From Sphaerisporangium krabiense (lineage in GTDB: Bacteria > Actinomycetota > Actinomycetes > Streptosporangiales > Streptosporangiaceae), in NCBI RefSeq assembly GCF_014200435.1, contig NZ_JACHBR010000001.1:4495501-4559500 (forward strand): 64,000 nucleotides of DNA, in the 5' to 3' direction. The translations under genes and the position numbers were made by a program. This document shows positions 40,232 through 48,792 of the stretch, one piece after another. The number at the start of each line of letters is the position of its first letter. Positions within the stretch are counted from its first letter, which is position 1. The notes under the pieces were generated by a model, which was not told the origin of the DNA, made no database searches, and was given only the letters and a program-made list of their open reading frames with translations.

Positions 40232-41295
40232 GCGCCGTCCTTTCCATCGTCGAATCCGCCACGGACGGCGGAGGACAGGGACACGGGGATGCGCGGGGTC
40301 GAGGGCGTACAGGATCGGGAGCCAGTGGCCGAGGACGGATGGGGCGAGGGCTGGGCGGTGGAATGGGCGGCCAGCGGCGAGGGGGCGTGGGGAGGAATGG
40401 GCGGCAAGGGGTGAGGGGCGCGGTAAGGGATGGGTGGCAAGGGGTGAGGGGCGCGGTAAGGGATGGGTGGCAAGGGGTGAGGGGCGTGCGGAGGGCCGAG
40501 CGCGTAGCTGAGGGGGATGGCGGAGACCGCGCGCAGGCTGGTCCAGCGGTACGGCCCCCAGGCGCCCGTCTCGGCCTCGGGAGGCACCTCGATCCGCCAT
40601 GGGCGGGCCGCCAGCCCGCGGCCGTCGGCCTTGGCACAGGCCTCCTGCGCCGTCCAGGCCCAGGCCACGGCGGCCTCCTGGTCGGCGGCGGGCAGCTCGC
40701 GGACGAGTCCGGCGTGCCGGCCGAAGATCCGGCCGACCATGCGGGAGGACGCCGTCGCCGGCCGTTGCACGTCGACGCCGACCCGCCGGTGCGGGGCCAC
40801 GGCGGCCGCCACGAGGCCCTGGTCGTGCGACACGCTGACGCCGACCCACGGGTGGCCGGCCAGCATGGGCCGTCCACGCGGCCCGGCCCGCACCTCGGCG
40901 TGCCGCACCGCGGGCGCTGCGGCGCCCAGCAGCAGCCGTAGCAGCGCCCGCCCCGCGAGGAACTCCCGGCGACGCCGAGCGTGCATCCCCCCGGCCTGCC
41001 GGAGGTCGTCGGCAGTGTGGAACCGCGTGCCCCCGGCCGGCCCGCCTCCCGGTTCCAGGCCGATCACAGCACACGCCACCCAGACCCCAGGCCGCACGAC
41101 GACCAGATCCGTCGTCACGTCCTCGGTCCTCTTGGGACGGCCCACCGCGCCGGGTGTCAGGCAGGTCGTCGTCGTCACGTTCTCGGTCCTGTTGGGACGG
41201 TCCGCCGCGCCGGGTGTCAGGCAGGCCGTTGTCGCATCCTCTTTCCTCTTGGTGCGGGCGGTGGTGGCCAGTGCTGGGCGGGTTGGCGTGGTCAT
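40228..41295 (-). CDS. 4'-Phosphopantetheinyl transferase (Sfp type) with repeat extensions
   Basis: Up to 355 residues. The PPTase core lies at about 110-270: VGVDVQRPATAS (metal-binding Asp) and WTAQEACAKADG, where the usual WxxKEA has Gln for Lys. It would convert the cluster's carrier proteins to the holo form. ATG 41295 has GGGAGGA ahead; GTG 41118 is an alternative start after the 60-bp repeats. The C-terminus is a Pro-rich tail built from 33-bp repeats (HPLPPIPYRAP) that no PPTase needs. The stop overlaps the next start (ATGA). Confidence 0.8.
   Translation of the reverse strand: MTTPTRPALATTARTKRKEDATTACLTPGAADRPNRTENVTTTTCLTPGAVGRPKRTEDVTTDLVVVRPGVWVACAVIGLEPGGGPAGGTRFHTADDLRQAGGMHARRRREFLAGRALLRLLLGAAAPAVRHAEVRAGPRGRPMLAGHPWVGVSVSHDQGLVAAAVAPHRRVGVDVQRPATASSRMVGRIFGRHAGLVRELPAADQEAAVAWAWTAQEACAKADGRGLAARPWRIEVPPEAETGAWGPYRWTSLRAVSAIPLSYALGPPHAPHPLPPIPYRAPHPLPPIPYRAPHPLPPIPPHAPSPLAAHSTAQPSPHPSSATGSRSCTPSTPRIPVSLSSAVRGGFDDGKDGA
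40396..40494. repeat. 3 x 33-bp tandem repeat inside the PPTase gene
   Basis: Units at 40396-40428, 40429-40461 and 40462-40494 are nearly identical, in frame, and encode the HPLPPIPYRAP tail of the PPTase. Confidence 0.9.
41111..41230. repeat. 2 x 60-bp tandem repeat at the PPTase N-terminus
   Basis: Units 41111-41170 and 41171-41230 differ at only a few bases; a degraded third copy begins at 41231. Each encodes a CLTPGA..RP.RTE.VTT segment and carries a GTG after a purine-rich stretch, so the repeat may have duplicated a start region. Confidence 0.88.
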
Positions 41296-41452
41296 GGCTT
41301 CGGTCCTCCCGGTATGGGTTGCCGTGCCGGCTGCTGGGCGAGATGCCGTGGCCTTGTCGGGCGCCGCCGGTGTCGGCCCGGGGATGACGGGACCGTCCAG
41401 GGCCGGGGGCGTCGGGTCGGGAGTAGTGGGCGGGGGTGAAGTGGGAGGGAGG

Positions 41453-42640
41453 TCATGTCGGGCGGATGCGGTTCAGGAGTGCGGGGAGGTTGTCGGCGAG
41501 CAGGCCGAGGACGACCTCCGTCGTCCCTCCTCCCACGCCGAACACGCCGGCCTGCGCGCGGAGCGTCTGGGCGCCGTCCTCGGCGAAGCCGTCCGCGCCC
41601 TGGAGGTGCGCGCAGTCCGCCAGGACGTGCTCCACGGTCTCGGCCACCGCCGCCTTGAGCAGCGCCGCCGCGACCGTGTCGCCGTCCCGGGCGACGGCCT
41701 CGCCGTGGACGCGGCACAGCGCGTCCAGGGCGTGCAGGCGCACCGTGGCGCGCGCGAGCCGGTCGCGGACCACAGGGTGCCGCCCGAGCGTGCCGCCGGC
41801 CAGGGCCCGGCCGTCGAGCCGGTCGGCCGTGCCGGCGAGCGCGCGCCGGCAGAGCGCCACTCCCCACAGCGCCCCGGCGAGCCGTTCGGTGGCGATGTGC
41901 CGGGCGAAGACGGCCAGCCCGTGGCCCACCCGGCCCGCGACGTGGGACCGGGGCAGCCGGACGCCGTCCAGGTGGACGTGCCCGATCCCGGCCGCGCCGA
42001 ACAGCGTGGTCCCGGCGGGGCGGATCGTCACGCCGGGCGCGTCGGCGGGGACCAGGACCCAGGTGAAGTCGGTGAAGTGCCCGCCGGGCCGGTGCCGCGC
42101 GAGGACCAGCAGGTGTCGGGCCGTGGCGGCGTTGGTGATCCACCGCTTGCGCCCGTTCAGGACGACGTGGTCCGCGCCGATCTCGGCGGTGGTGGCGAGC
42201 GCCGTCAGATCCGACCCCGGCCCGGCGTCGGTCGCGGCGAGCGCCACGACGTCCTCGCCGCGCGACACCGCCGGCAGCGCCGCCGCGGCGGGCGGGCAGA
42301 GGTCCGCGGCCTGACCGAGCAGCGGCAGGGCCGTGGCGAGCTGGACGCACACGCCGAGGGTGGCGCCGACGGGGAGGCGGTCGTCCAGGGCGGCGAGCAG
42401 GCGTCGCAGCGCGGCCGGCTCCACGCGTGGACGTCCGCCGTCCCGGTAGACGCCACAGATCAGCCCCGCCGCGCCCAGCGCCCGCCACACCACGGCCGCG
42501 GACGCGTCGACCGGCAGCTCCCGGACGACCGCGGCGACATCTGTGTCGCGCGTCCCTCTGGGGTCGGGCCGGGGGGCGCGTGTCTGTTCACGATGCGGGG
42601 AGGTGAGCAGGGGGTTCGGGTTCGTGGATGTGTCAGGCAA
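41453..42640 (-). CDS. Acyl-CoA dehydrogenase-fold flavoenzyme 1
   Basis: 395 residues. ACAD signatures: ATDAGPGSDLTALATTAE (FAD and substrate contacts), GRKRWITNAATA, and the C-terminal HLQGADGFAEDG and GVFGVGGGTTEVVLGLL. The first 45 residues are a disordered linker. The only start near the expected N-terminus is TTG 42640, overlapping the upstream stop by eight bases; later GTG codons are possible. In the cluster it may dehydrogenate an aminoacyl group on a carrier protein or act as a flavin-dependent oxygenase with the flavin reductase. Confidence 0.85.
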   Translation of the reverse strand: MPDTSTNPNPLLTSPHREQTRAPRPDPRGTRDTDVAAVVRELPVDASAAVVWRALGAAGLICGVYRDGGRPRVEPAALRRLLAALDDRLPVGATLGVCVQLATALPLLGQAADLCPPAAAALPAVSRGEDVVALAATDAGPGSDLTALATTAEIGADHVVLNGRKRWITNAATARHLLVLARHRPGGHFTDFTWVLVPADAPGVTIRPAGTTLFGAAGIGHVHLDGVRLPRSHVAGRVGHGLAVFARHIATERLAGALWGVALCRRALAGTADRLDGRALAGGTLGRHPVVRDRLARATVRLHALDALCRVHGEAVARDGDTVAAALLKAAVAETVEHVLADCAHLQGADGFAEDGAQTLRAQAGVFGVGGGTTEVVLGLLADNLPALLNRIRPT

Positions 42641-44009
42641 GGGTCACCTCCGGGTTGAGGAGGGTGAGGCGGCCGTCGGCGAGGTGGAGGCGGTCGTTGC
42701 TGTAGTTGAGCGCGGCCGAGCGGAGGTCGCGCAGGGCCCGTTCCAGGGCGGTCGGAGAGTCCTTGAGGTATCCATGCCGCAGCCCGACCACGTCGATCAG
42801 GTCCTCCACCACGGCGTGACACTGCTCCGAGGCGGTGATCTTCAGCGCGTTGAGCAGCAGTTGCACCGAGGGGACCGACAGGTCGCGCGCGGTGGCGACG
42901 GTCCCCGCCGTGTGCCGCAGCAGGGCGTGCACCGTGTCCAGGCGCTGCCTGGCCCGGGACAGCCGGGTGAGCAGCAGCTCGGAGCCCAGGTCGTGGCGTC
43001 GCCGTCCCTCCGGGTCGCGCAGCAGGCGCAGCACCCGGGCGAGCGCGCCCGACGCCGTGCCGAGCCAGCACGCCGACCAGCCCAGGTGGGCGAGCGGCGC
43101 GAACACCGACATCGCGACCGCGCGGAAGTCACCGTGCTCGCCCACCACCTGGTCGGCGGGGACGTGGCCGGACAACCGCAGGGCGACGCTGTGGCTGGCG
43201 CGCATGCCGAGCGGCTGCCAGTCGCCGCTCTGGTCCAGGCTGAGCTGCTCGCGGCCCGCGTACACCAGGGAGACCTGGCCGTCGGAGGACGCCCCCGGGC
43301 TGCGCATCGTGACGAGGAACCCGTCGGCGTGCGCGCCGCCGGTGACGATGGGCGCGAACCGGTCGATCACCATCGTGTCCCGCTCCTCCAGCAGGCCGGA
43401 GGCGGAGCTGAGCAGGTGCCCGCCCTTGCCCGCCTCCGTGGTGACCGAGCCCAGGTACACGTCCCCGGCCGCGATCCGCGGCAGGAGCCGGGCGCGCAGC
43501 GAGGGCTTGGCGTACCGGACGACCGCGGCGACCTGCTGGCAGTGCATCGCGAAGATCATCGCGACCGACATGTCCTCCCGGCCCAGGCGTTCGGCGGCGC
43601 GCAGCAGCGCGTCCAGGTCACCGCCGAGGCCGCCCTCCCCGGACGGGACCAGCAGGCCGAGCAGGCGCGTCTCGCGCAGCGCAGCCAGCGCCTCGACCGG
43701 GAACGCGGCCTCGGCGTCCGTCCGCGCGGCGTGCGCGGCCGTCACCGCCGCGACGTGCTCCAGTCGCTCATCGAGCGTGATCCGGGACTCCTGGCCGGTG
43801 GCGTCCGGTCGCGTACGGCCGGAGCCAGGCGGCGGGGCCTGGCGTGCCGTATCCGGAGCGGGAGTGCGTGCCGTCTCCGAGGTGGTGCGGGTGCTCGCGG
43901 TGTCCGGGGCGGGTGTCCTGCCCAAGCCGGCGGCGGTGCCTCTGGTCTCCGAGGTGTCGAGGGTGTCGTCGGTGCGGTGGGTGTTGTGGGTGTAGGTCAC
44001 GCCGCTCAC
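42633..44009 (-). CDS. Acyl-CoA dehydrogenase-fold flavoenzyme 2
   Basis: 458 residues, GTG 44009 overlapping the ACP stop (GTGA). A 70-residue low-complexity Thr/Pro/Arg linker with a repeated TPAPDTA segment precedes the fold: AMIFAMHCQQVAAVVRYAKP, LGSVTTEAGKGGHLLSSASG, and a helical C-terminal domain (LLLNALKITASEQCHAVVED). The pair of ACAD-like enzymes is only distantly similar to each other, suggesting distinct steps. Confidence 0.85.
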   Translation of the reverse strand: MSGVTYTHNTHRTDDTLDTSETRGTAAGLGRTPAPDTASTRTTSETARTPAPDTARQAPPPGSGRTRPDATGQESRITLDERLEHVAAVTAAHAARTDAEAAFPVEALAALRETRLLGLLVPSGEGGLGGDLDALLRAAERLGREDMSVAMIFAMHCQQVAAVVRYAKPSLRARLLPRIAAGDVYLGSVTTEAGKGGHLLSSASGLLEERDTMVIDRFAPIVTGGAHADGFLVTMRSPGASSDGQVSLVYAGREQLSLDQSGDWQPLGMRASHSVALRLSGHVPADQVVGEHGDFRAVAMSVFAPLAHLGWSACWLGTASGALARVLRLLRDPEGRRRHDLGSELLLTRLSRARQRLDTVHALLRHTAGTVATARDLSVPSVQLLLNALKITASEQCHAVVEDLIDVVGLRHGYLKDSPTALERALRDLRSAALNYSNDRLHLADGRLTLLNPEVTLA

Positions 44010-44275
44010 GCCGTGGCCCTCCCGTCGATCGGGCTGCCCTGGCTTTCCGCCGTCCGGCGCACCGCCTCCCACAGCGTCCCGGCGCTGGCGAACGTGGTGG
44101 CGTTGAGCTCCTCGTCCGGGAGCGTGACGCCGAGACCGTCCTCCAGGTCGAAGAGCAGGTCGATCGCGTGCATGGAGTCCAGGCCCAGGTCGGCGAGCCG
44201 GTCGTCCTCGGTGAGGGGACGGTCGCCGAGGAAGGTCAGGTGCGGGACGAGGACGTCGACGAATCGGTCGTTCAT
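44006..44275 (-). CDS. Free acyl carrier protein
   Basis: 89 residues. The phosphopantetheine serine is in LADLGLDSMHAIDLLFDLED, the standard carrier-protein site, followed by GVTLPDEELNATTFASAGTL. ATG 44275 has GAAGGGAA ahead and overlaps the decarboxylase stop (ATGA). It is the likely tether for the amino acid handled by the decarboxylase and ACAD enzymes. Confidence 0.92.
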   Translation of the reverse strand: MNDRFVDVLVPHLTFLGDRPLTEDDRLADLGLDSMHAIDLLFDLEDGLGVTLPDEELNATTFASAGTLWEAVRRTAESQGSPIDGRATA

Positions 44276-45606
44276 GCGAGGTTCCCTTCGGTCGTGACGC
44301 GGCCCAGGTGGAGCCGCGAGTGGTGGATGACGGTGTCGGGGCCCCGGTCGCCGTCCACGACGTACTCGCCGGGCAACGGGTGGCCGAGGAAGGCGACGAG
44401 GCTGGCGTTGAGGCCGTACGCGCCGACGTTCGGCACCGCGAGCACGTCGCCGACGCGGAGCGGCGGCAGCGTGGCCGCCCGCGACCAGGTGTCCAGGGGA
44501 GTGCAGAGCGGGCCGGCGACCAGCACGTCCCGCTCGGCACACCCGTCGTCGCCAGCCGTGCCGTGGCCGGGGCGGATCAGCTCGGGGGACAGGGGCGGCA
44601 GCCGGCGCATCCCGGACATCCCGCCGAGATGGTTGACGCCGGACTCCAGGACCACGACCGTTCGCCCCTGCGACCGCTTGACGTCCAGGACGCGGGTGTA
44701 AAGGGTTCCGGCGGTGGCGGTGAGGTAACGGCCGGACTCGAAGACGACGCGCGGGCCGCCGGGCCCCGGGAACACCTCGTCCAGCAGGGTGGTGAGCCGC
44801 GGCGCCAGGCCGTCCAGGCAGATGGAGCCGCCGGCACGGGCGAACGGCGCGCCGAATCCGCCGCCGAGGTCCAGGGTCTCCAGGCGCGCGCCGTGCGGGG
44901 CGAGCGCCGCGGCCACCCGCGCGGCGGTCCGCGCCGACTGCGCGAACTGGCGGACGAGGTCGTCCACCGTGGCCAGGTTGGTGCCCATGTAGAGGTGCAG
45001 GCCGGTCACGTCGGCGTGGTGCCGTGGCGCGAACGCTGCCGGATCGGCGAGTATCCACGCCGCGTCCGCGCCGAACTGCGACGGCACGCCGGTCATGGCC
45101 AGCCCCTGGCCCGGGACCGGGCTGTCGTCGTTGACGCGCAGGAGGGCCGAGCAGCGTGCTCCGGCCGCCGCCGCGCACCGGTCGAGCTGGTCCAGCGCCA
45201 CCGGCGAGTCGACGGAGAAGTGGCGGACGCCGAGCCGCACGGCCCGCGCCACGTCGGCGTCCCTGCGCCCCGGCCCGCCGTACAGGACGTCCGCCGCCGC
45301 CCAACCGGCGGCCAGTGCACTGTCCAACTCCCCGGCCGAGCACACCTCGGGAAGCGTCCCGCAGGCCCGCGACTCCTCTAGGACCAAGGGGTGTGCGTTG
45401 GCCTTGAGCGAGTAGTACAGTCCGGCCCCCACAGGCAGCCCGTCCCGCAGCAGACGGTGAGCACGCCGCACCTCGGCGAGGTCGTACACGTACGCGGGAG
45501 TGGCAATCCGACACGCCATCTCCGCGGACACGGCCGGCGCACCGGCCTCGGGCCCGCGTTCCAAGCTTCCGACGGGCAGGGCGCCGGGTGCGGACTTAAC
45601 GGGCAT
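44272..45606 (-). CDS. PLP-dependent decarboxylase, DAP/ornithine decarboxylase (type III) fold
   Basis: 444 residues. Fold type III PLP enzyme: YVYDLAEVRRAHRLL, the Schiff-base Lys in YYSLKANAHP, Gly-rich phosphate loop LDLGGGFGAPFARAGG, and the C-terminal barrel with ERDVLVAGPLCTPLDTW. In butirosin and vicenistatin pathways such enzymes decarboxylate an amino acid bound to a carrier protein; a neighbouring ACP and BtrH-like protein make that role likely here. ATG 45606 overlaps the upstream stop by 11 bases. Confidence 0.9.
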   Translation of the reverse strand: MPVKSAPGALPVGSLERGPEAGAPAVSAEMACRIATPAYVYDLAEVRRAHRLLRDGLPVGAGLYYSLKANAHPLVLEESRACGTLPEVCSAGELDSALAAGWAAADVLYGGPGRRDADVARAVRLGVRHFSVDSPVALDQLDRCAAAAGARCSALLRVNDDSPVPGQGLAMTGVPSQFGADAAWILADPAAFAPRHHADVTGLHLYMGTNLATVDDLVRQFAQSARTAARVAAALAPHGARLETLDLGGGFGAPFARAGGSICLDGLAPRLTTLLDEVFPGPGGPRVVFESGRYLTATAGTLYTRVLDVKRSQGRTVVVLESGVNHLGGMSGMRRLPPLSPELIRPGHGTAGDDGCAERDVLVAGPLCTPLDTWSRAATLPPLRVGDVLAVPNVGAYGLNASLVAFLGHPLPGEYVVDGDRGPDTVIHHSRLHLGRVTTEGNLA

Positions 45607-47374
45607 TGGCCACCTCCAGGTCGGCGGTCACGTGGGTGGCGAGGGTCTTTCTGTCGACCTTGCCGTTGCGGGTGAGGGGGAGGGCGTCGGTGGTCACGCA
45701 GTGGCGGGGGATCTTGAACTCTTCGAGGTGGGGGCGCATGGCGGCCAGCAGGTCGTCCGGGTGCAGGGTCGTCACGGCGACCAGTACGGCCGGCCGTCCC
45801 TTCGCCGGGGTCAGCACGGCCGCGGACTCGACGCCCTCGACCTGGCGGGCCGCCGCCTCCACCTCCGTCGCGCTGACACGGAAACCGCGCTCCTTGTAGA
45901 TGTCGTCACGCCGGCCGTCGAAGTAGAGGTAGCCGTCGTCGTCCAGCCACCCGTAGTCGCCCGTGCGCAGTTCCGGGAAGAGGCCCTCGGCGCGCGGGAA
46001 CCGGCGCGCGGTCAGCTCGGGGCGCCGCCAGTACCCGGCCATGACGTGCGGGCCTCGCACGACGAACTCGCCCACCTCCCCTGGAGGCAGCCGCCGCCCC
46101 TCTGTGTCCACGACGGACACCTCGGTGCCCGGCAGCGGACGGCCGCAGGCCCCAGGACGCCGCAGGTCCTCGTCCGGCGGCATGACGGCCGCCCGCTTGC
46201 ACTCGGTCAGGCCGAACATGAGCTGGACGCGAAGGCCGGGCACGGCCGCGCGCAGTGCGGCGAGGGTCTCCGGCGGCATGGCGGCGCCGGTGTTGGTGAG
46301 CAGGCGCAGCCGCAGGCCCGGCGTGGAAGAACGGCGCAGCAGCCGGGCCAGCCCCTCGGCGAGCGAGGGCACCGCGGGAAGGACGGTCGCGCCCACCCGG
46401 GCCAGCGTCCGCGCCAGCAGCGGCCCGGCCTGCGCGGCGTCGCCCAGCACCACGTGGGCGCCGCAGGACGCGGCCAGGAAGAGCTGGTACAGCCCGTAGT
46501 CGAACGAGAGCGGCAGGGCGCAGTAGACCACGTCGTCCCGGCGGTAGCCCAGAACGGACCGGATCGCCCCGGTGACGAACCGCGCCTGCCGATGCGTGGT
46601 CACGACGGCCTTCGGCCGGCCGGTGGTCCCGGAGGTGTAGATCAGGCAGACCGGATCGACCTCCAGCACACCCGAGCCGGCTTCCCCTGTGAAGCCGCGC
46701 CCGTCCGGGGTCCCCGCAGTGGTCGAGACGGTCCCCGGCATGCCGATGTCGTTCGGGGTGGCCAGCGAGACCCCGGGGCCTTGCGGAGTGCGCAGAGGGA
46801 TGTCCTGATGGTGCGGCGTGGCTAGAGGGACGTCCTGCCGGTGCGGGGCGGCCAGAGGTACGCCCCGGTCGTGCGAGGGGGTCAGAGGAACGACGAGTTC
46901 TTGTGGGGTGGCCGAAGGGATGTCGAGGTCGTGGGCGGTTCGCCGGGCCGATGTGCCGGTCGTGATGACGAGGGCCGGTTCGCAGTCGGTGAGGACGTGG
47001 CGCAGAGGGTCGCCGTCGGTCTGCTCGTGGAGGACCACGAACACCGCGCCGAGCCGGGAGATCCCGTACAGGCACGCCGCCACCGCGGGCGTCGCCGGAG
47101 CGGACACCACGACCCGGTCGCCGCGGCGCACCCCTCGCCGGCGCAGCCGCTCGGCGACCGACAGACCGGCCCAGTACAACTCGGCGTAGGTGAGGGTGTC
47201 CGTGCCCGCGGACACCGCGGGCCCGTCAGGCCACCGCCGGGCGGCCTCGTCGACCAGATCGTGCAGCAGCGCGCCCCCTGTCAGATCCGACGCCGAGGTG
47301 GCCCCAGGGTCGGTCGTCGACCGCGCATATGTGGGCGTGGGCGGGGGTGTTGTCGTGGTCTTGGGTGTGGTCAC
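45596..47374 (-). CDS. AMP-dependent acyl/aminoacyl ligase with tandem-repeat insertion
   Basis: 592 residues, GTG 47374 overlapping the previous stop (GTGA). ANL-family motifs: LTYAELYWAG, LIYTSGTTGRPKAVV, LMFGLTECKRAA, YGWLDDDGYLYFDGRRDD and RNGKVDRKTLA with the catalytic Lys. Between the N-terminal subdomain and the Thr/Ser-rich loop lies a 60-residue insertion made of six 10-residue repeats (VPLAAPHRQD, VPLATPHHQD and so on). The enzyme probably loads an acyl or amino acid substrate on one of the carrier proteins. Confidence 0.88.
   Translation of the reverse strand: MTTPKTTTTPPPTPTYARSTTDPGATSASDLTGGALLHDLVDEAARRWPDGPAVSAGTDTLTYAELYWAGLSVAERLRRRGVRRGDRVVVSAPATPAVAACLYGISRLGAVFVVLHEQTDGDPLRHVLTDCEPALVITTGTSARRTAHDLDIPSATPQELVVPLTPSHDRGVPLAAPHRQDVPLATPHHQDIPLRTPQGPGVSLATPNDIGMPGTVSTTAGTPDGRGFTGEAGSGVLEVDPVCLIYTSGTTGRPKAVVTTHRQARFVTGAIRSVLGYRRDDVVYCALPLSFDYGLYQLFLAASCGAHVVLGDAAQAGPLLARTLARVGATVLPAVPSLAEGLARLLRRSSTPGLRLRLLTNTGAAMPPETLAALRAAVPGLRVQLMFGLTECKRAAVMPPDEDLRRPGACGRPLPGTEVSVVDTEGRRLPPGEVGEFVVRGPHVMAGYWRRPELTARRFPRAEGLFPELRTGDYGWLDDDGYLYFDGRRDDIYKERGFRVSATEVEAAARQVEGVESAAVLTPAKGRPAVLVAVTTLHPDDLLAAMRPHLEEFKIPRHCVTTDALPLTRNGKVDRKTLATHVTADLEVANAR
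46742..46921. repeat. 6 x 30-bp tandem repeat inside the AMP ligase gene
   Basis: Six consecutive 30-bp units encode 10-residue repeats of the form [VI]PLxxPxxxx. Conservation falls toward the ends (the outermost units are degenerate), and the reading frame is kept throughout. Confidence 0.85.
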
Positions 47375-48735
47375 AGGGTCTCCGTTCTCGTGGTGTCCGT
47401 GGTGCCGGTCGCGTGGGCAGAGGCCGGGGTGTCGTCGCGGGCGCGGCGGGTGGCCCTCGCCAGGCCCTCGATGCTGTGGAGGGTCTCGGGCACGAGGTCG
47501 TCGGGGTCGAGTTCGACGCCCAGGTCCGCTTCCAGGCGCTCGACGATCTCGGCCGCGCGGAAGGAGGAGAACCCCGGCAGGCCGGTGAGCGTGTCCGTGG
47601 CGGGTGGGGTGCCGAGGACGCCGGTGACGGCGGACACGACGGCCGCCCGGACGTTCACATCCGTCCCGCCGAAGACCTGGGCGTCCACGTCCGTCCCGCC
47701 GACGAGCTGGACGTCCGCGTTCGTCCCGCCGAAGACCCGTGTGTCGGCGGCGAGGACGTCCCGTAGACGGTCGAACAGTCCGTCCGGCTCCGGCCTGCCC
47801 TGCTGGACGCGGCGTGCGGCGAGGAACGTCCGCTCGCACAGCGCGGCCCAGTCCCGCAGGTGCGCCGCCTCCGCCTCGCCGCCCGCCGTGCGGTACGCGG
47901 CGTGCAGGCGGCGGGAGCGGGACAGCAGCCAGGTCTCCAGGGTCAGCCGGTCCAGCGCGGCGGCGCGGTGGGGGTGGTCGCGATAGGCGTCGACGTAGGC
48001 GTCGATGACCGCCGCGCCGGCGGCGTCGAAGCGGGCGACCGGCGGCGTCCACGTGTCGTCGGGGCGCGGACGCACGACCCTGGCGCCGCCGGGCAGGACC
48101 GCGGCGAGCGCGTCGGGGGCGATGGGGCGGGCCAGTGGGCGGGCCGGACCCCAAGGGGTCTCGTTGTGGTACCCGTCCACGACGGTCAACGTGCCGCCGG
48201 TGTCCGCCAGGAGGAATCCGTGTTCCATGTGCCGGTGCCCCGCGTACGGGACCCACGGCAGGAAGAAGGCGTCGGCGATGAGGAGCACGGGACCTCCGGC
48301 CGCGTGTCTCGCGACCGTGTCGCCGGGGACCTGCTCGTCGTCGCCGGTCATCGTGAAGCCGAGGGACTCCTCGGCCTCGCGGAGCAGGTCGCGCGCGGGC
48401 CGTTCGATCGTCGGTAGGTCGCATGCGGCCCGCTCGATCGTCGGCAGGTCGCATGCGGCCCGCTCGATCGTCGGCAGGTCGCGGGCGGGCCGCTCGATCG
48501 TCGGCAGGACGTGCGGCCCAGGTGTGGGCGGGAGCCCGGCCACGGGACGGAACCCGGCGCGGGCGCCGAGCGCGAGGTGCGCGTCTCCGCCGCGCCAGAG
48601 GTGTGCCAGCACGGCGAGGTTGACCTGGACGCAGTCGAAGAGGCTCGCGTCCAGCGCGGCCAGGGCCCTGGCCCACGGGACGCCGCCGGCGAGCGCGCCG
48701 CCGGGCTCGCCGGTCGAAGCATGCGTGATCGTCAT
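47371..48735 (-). CDS. BtrH-like N-terminal domain fused to a C-terminal carrier domain
   Basis: 454 residues. The N-terminal half resembles the butirosin BtrH family (DCVQVNLAVLAHLWRGG, GGPVLLIADAFFLPWVPYAG, HMEHGFLLADTGGTLTVVDG), an acyl-ACP transferase with a C39-like fold. The C-terminal 80 residues are a carrier domain: LPGFSSFRAAEIVERLEADL with the modified Ser in FSSF, then GVELDPDDLVPETLHSIEGL. Fusion of the transferase to its own carrier is unusual. Two arrays of 30-bp repeats lie at residues 76-115 and about 333-362. It is the first structural gene after the SARP regulator. Confidence 0.78.
   Translation of the reverse strand: MTITHASTGEPGGALAGGVPWARALAALDASLFDCVQVNLAVLAHLWRGGDAHLALGARAGFRPVAGLPPTPGPHVLPTIERPARDLPTIERAACDLPTIERAACDLPTIERPARDLLREAEESLGFTMTGDDEQVPGDTVARHAAGGPVLLIADAFFLPWVPYAGHRHMEHGFLLADTGGTLTVVDGYHNETPWGPARPLARPIAPDALAAVLPGGARVVRPRPDDTWTPPVARFDAAGAAVIDAYVDAYRDHPHRAAALDRLTLETWLLSRSRRLHAAYRTAGGEAEAAHLRDWAALCERTFLAARRVQQGRPEPDGLFDRLRDVLAADTRVFGGTNADVQLVGGTDVDAQVFGGTDVNVRAAVVSAVTGVLGTPPATDTLTGLPGFSSFRAAEIVERLEADLGVELDPDDLVPETLHSIEGLARATRRARDDTPASAHATGTTDTTRTETL
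47651..47740. repeat. 3 x 30-bp tandem repeat in the BtrH-carrier gene linker
   Basis: Units at 47651-47680, 47681-47710 and 47711-47740 encode [VL][FV]GGTxxxxQ repeats in the linker ahead of the carrier domain. Confidence 0.9.
48391..48510. repeat. 4 x 30-bp tandem repeat in the BtrH-carrier gene
   Basis: Units at 48391, 48421, 48451 and 48481; the second and third are identical over all 30 bases. They encode PTIERPARDL / PTIERAACDL, inserted in the BtrH-like half. Confidence 0.93.
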
Positions 48736-48792
48736 GCCGACGCAGGTGCCCGCGCCCTCTTCATCGCCTGCTACATCGACATTTGAGGTTGT

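Noticed and set aside
46742-46921. 30-bp periodic array as a CRISPR
   Set aside because: Units are contiguous without unique spacers, keep the reading frame of the ligase, and diverge in codons; no cas genes are nearby. The same holds for 48391-48510.
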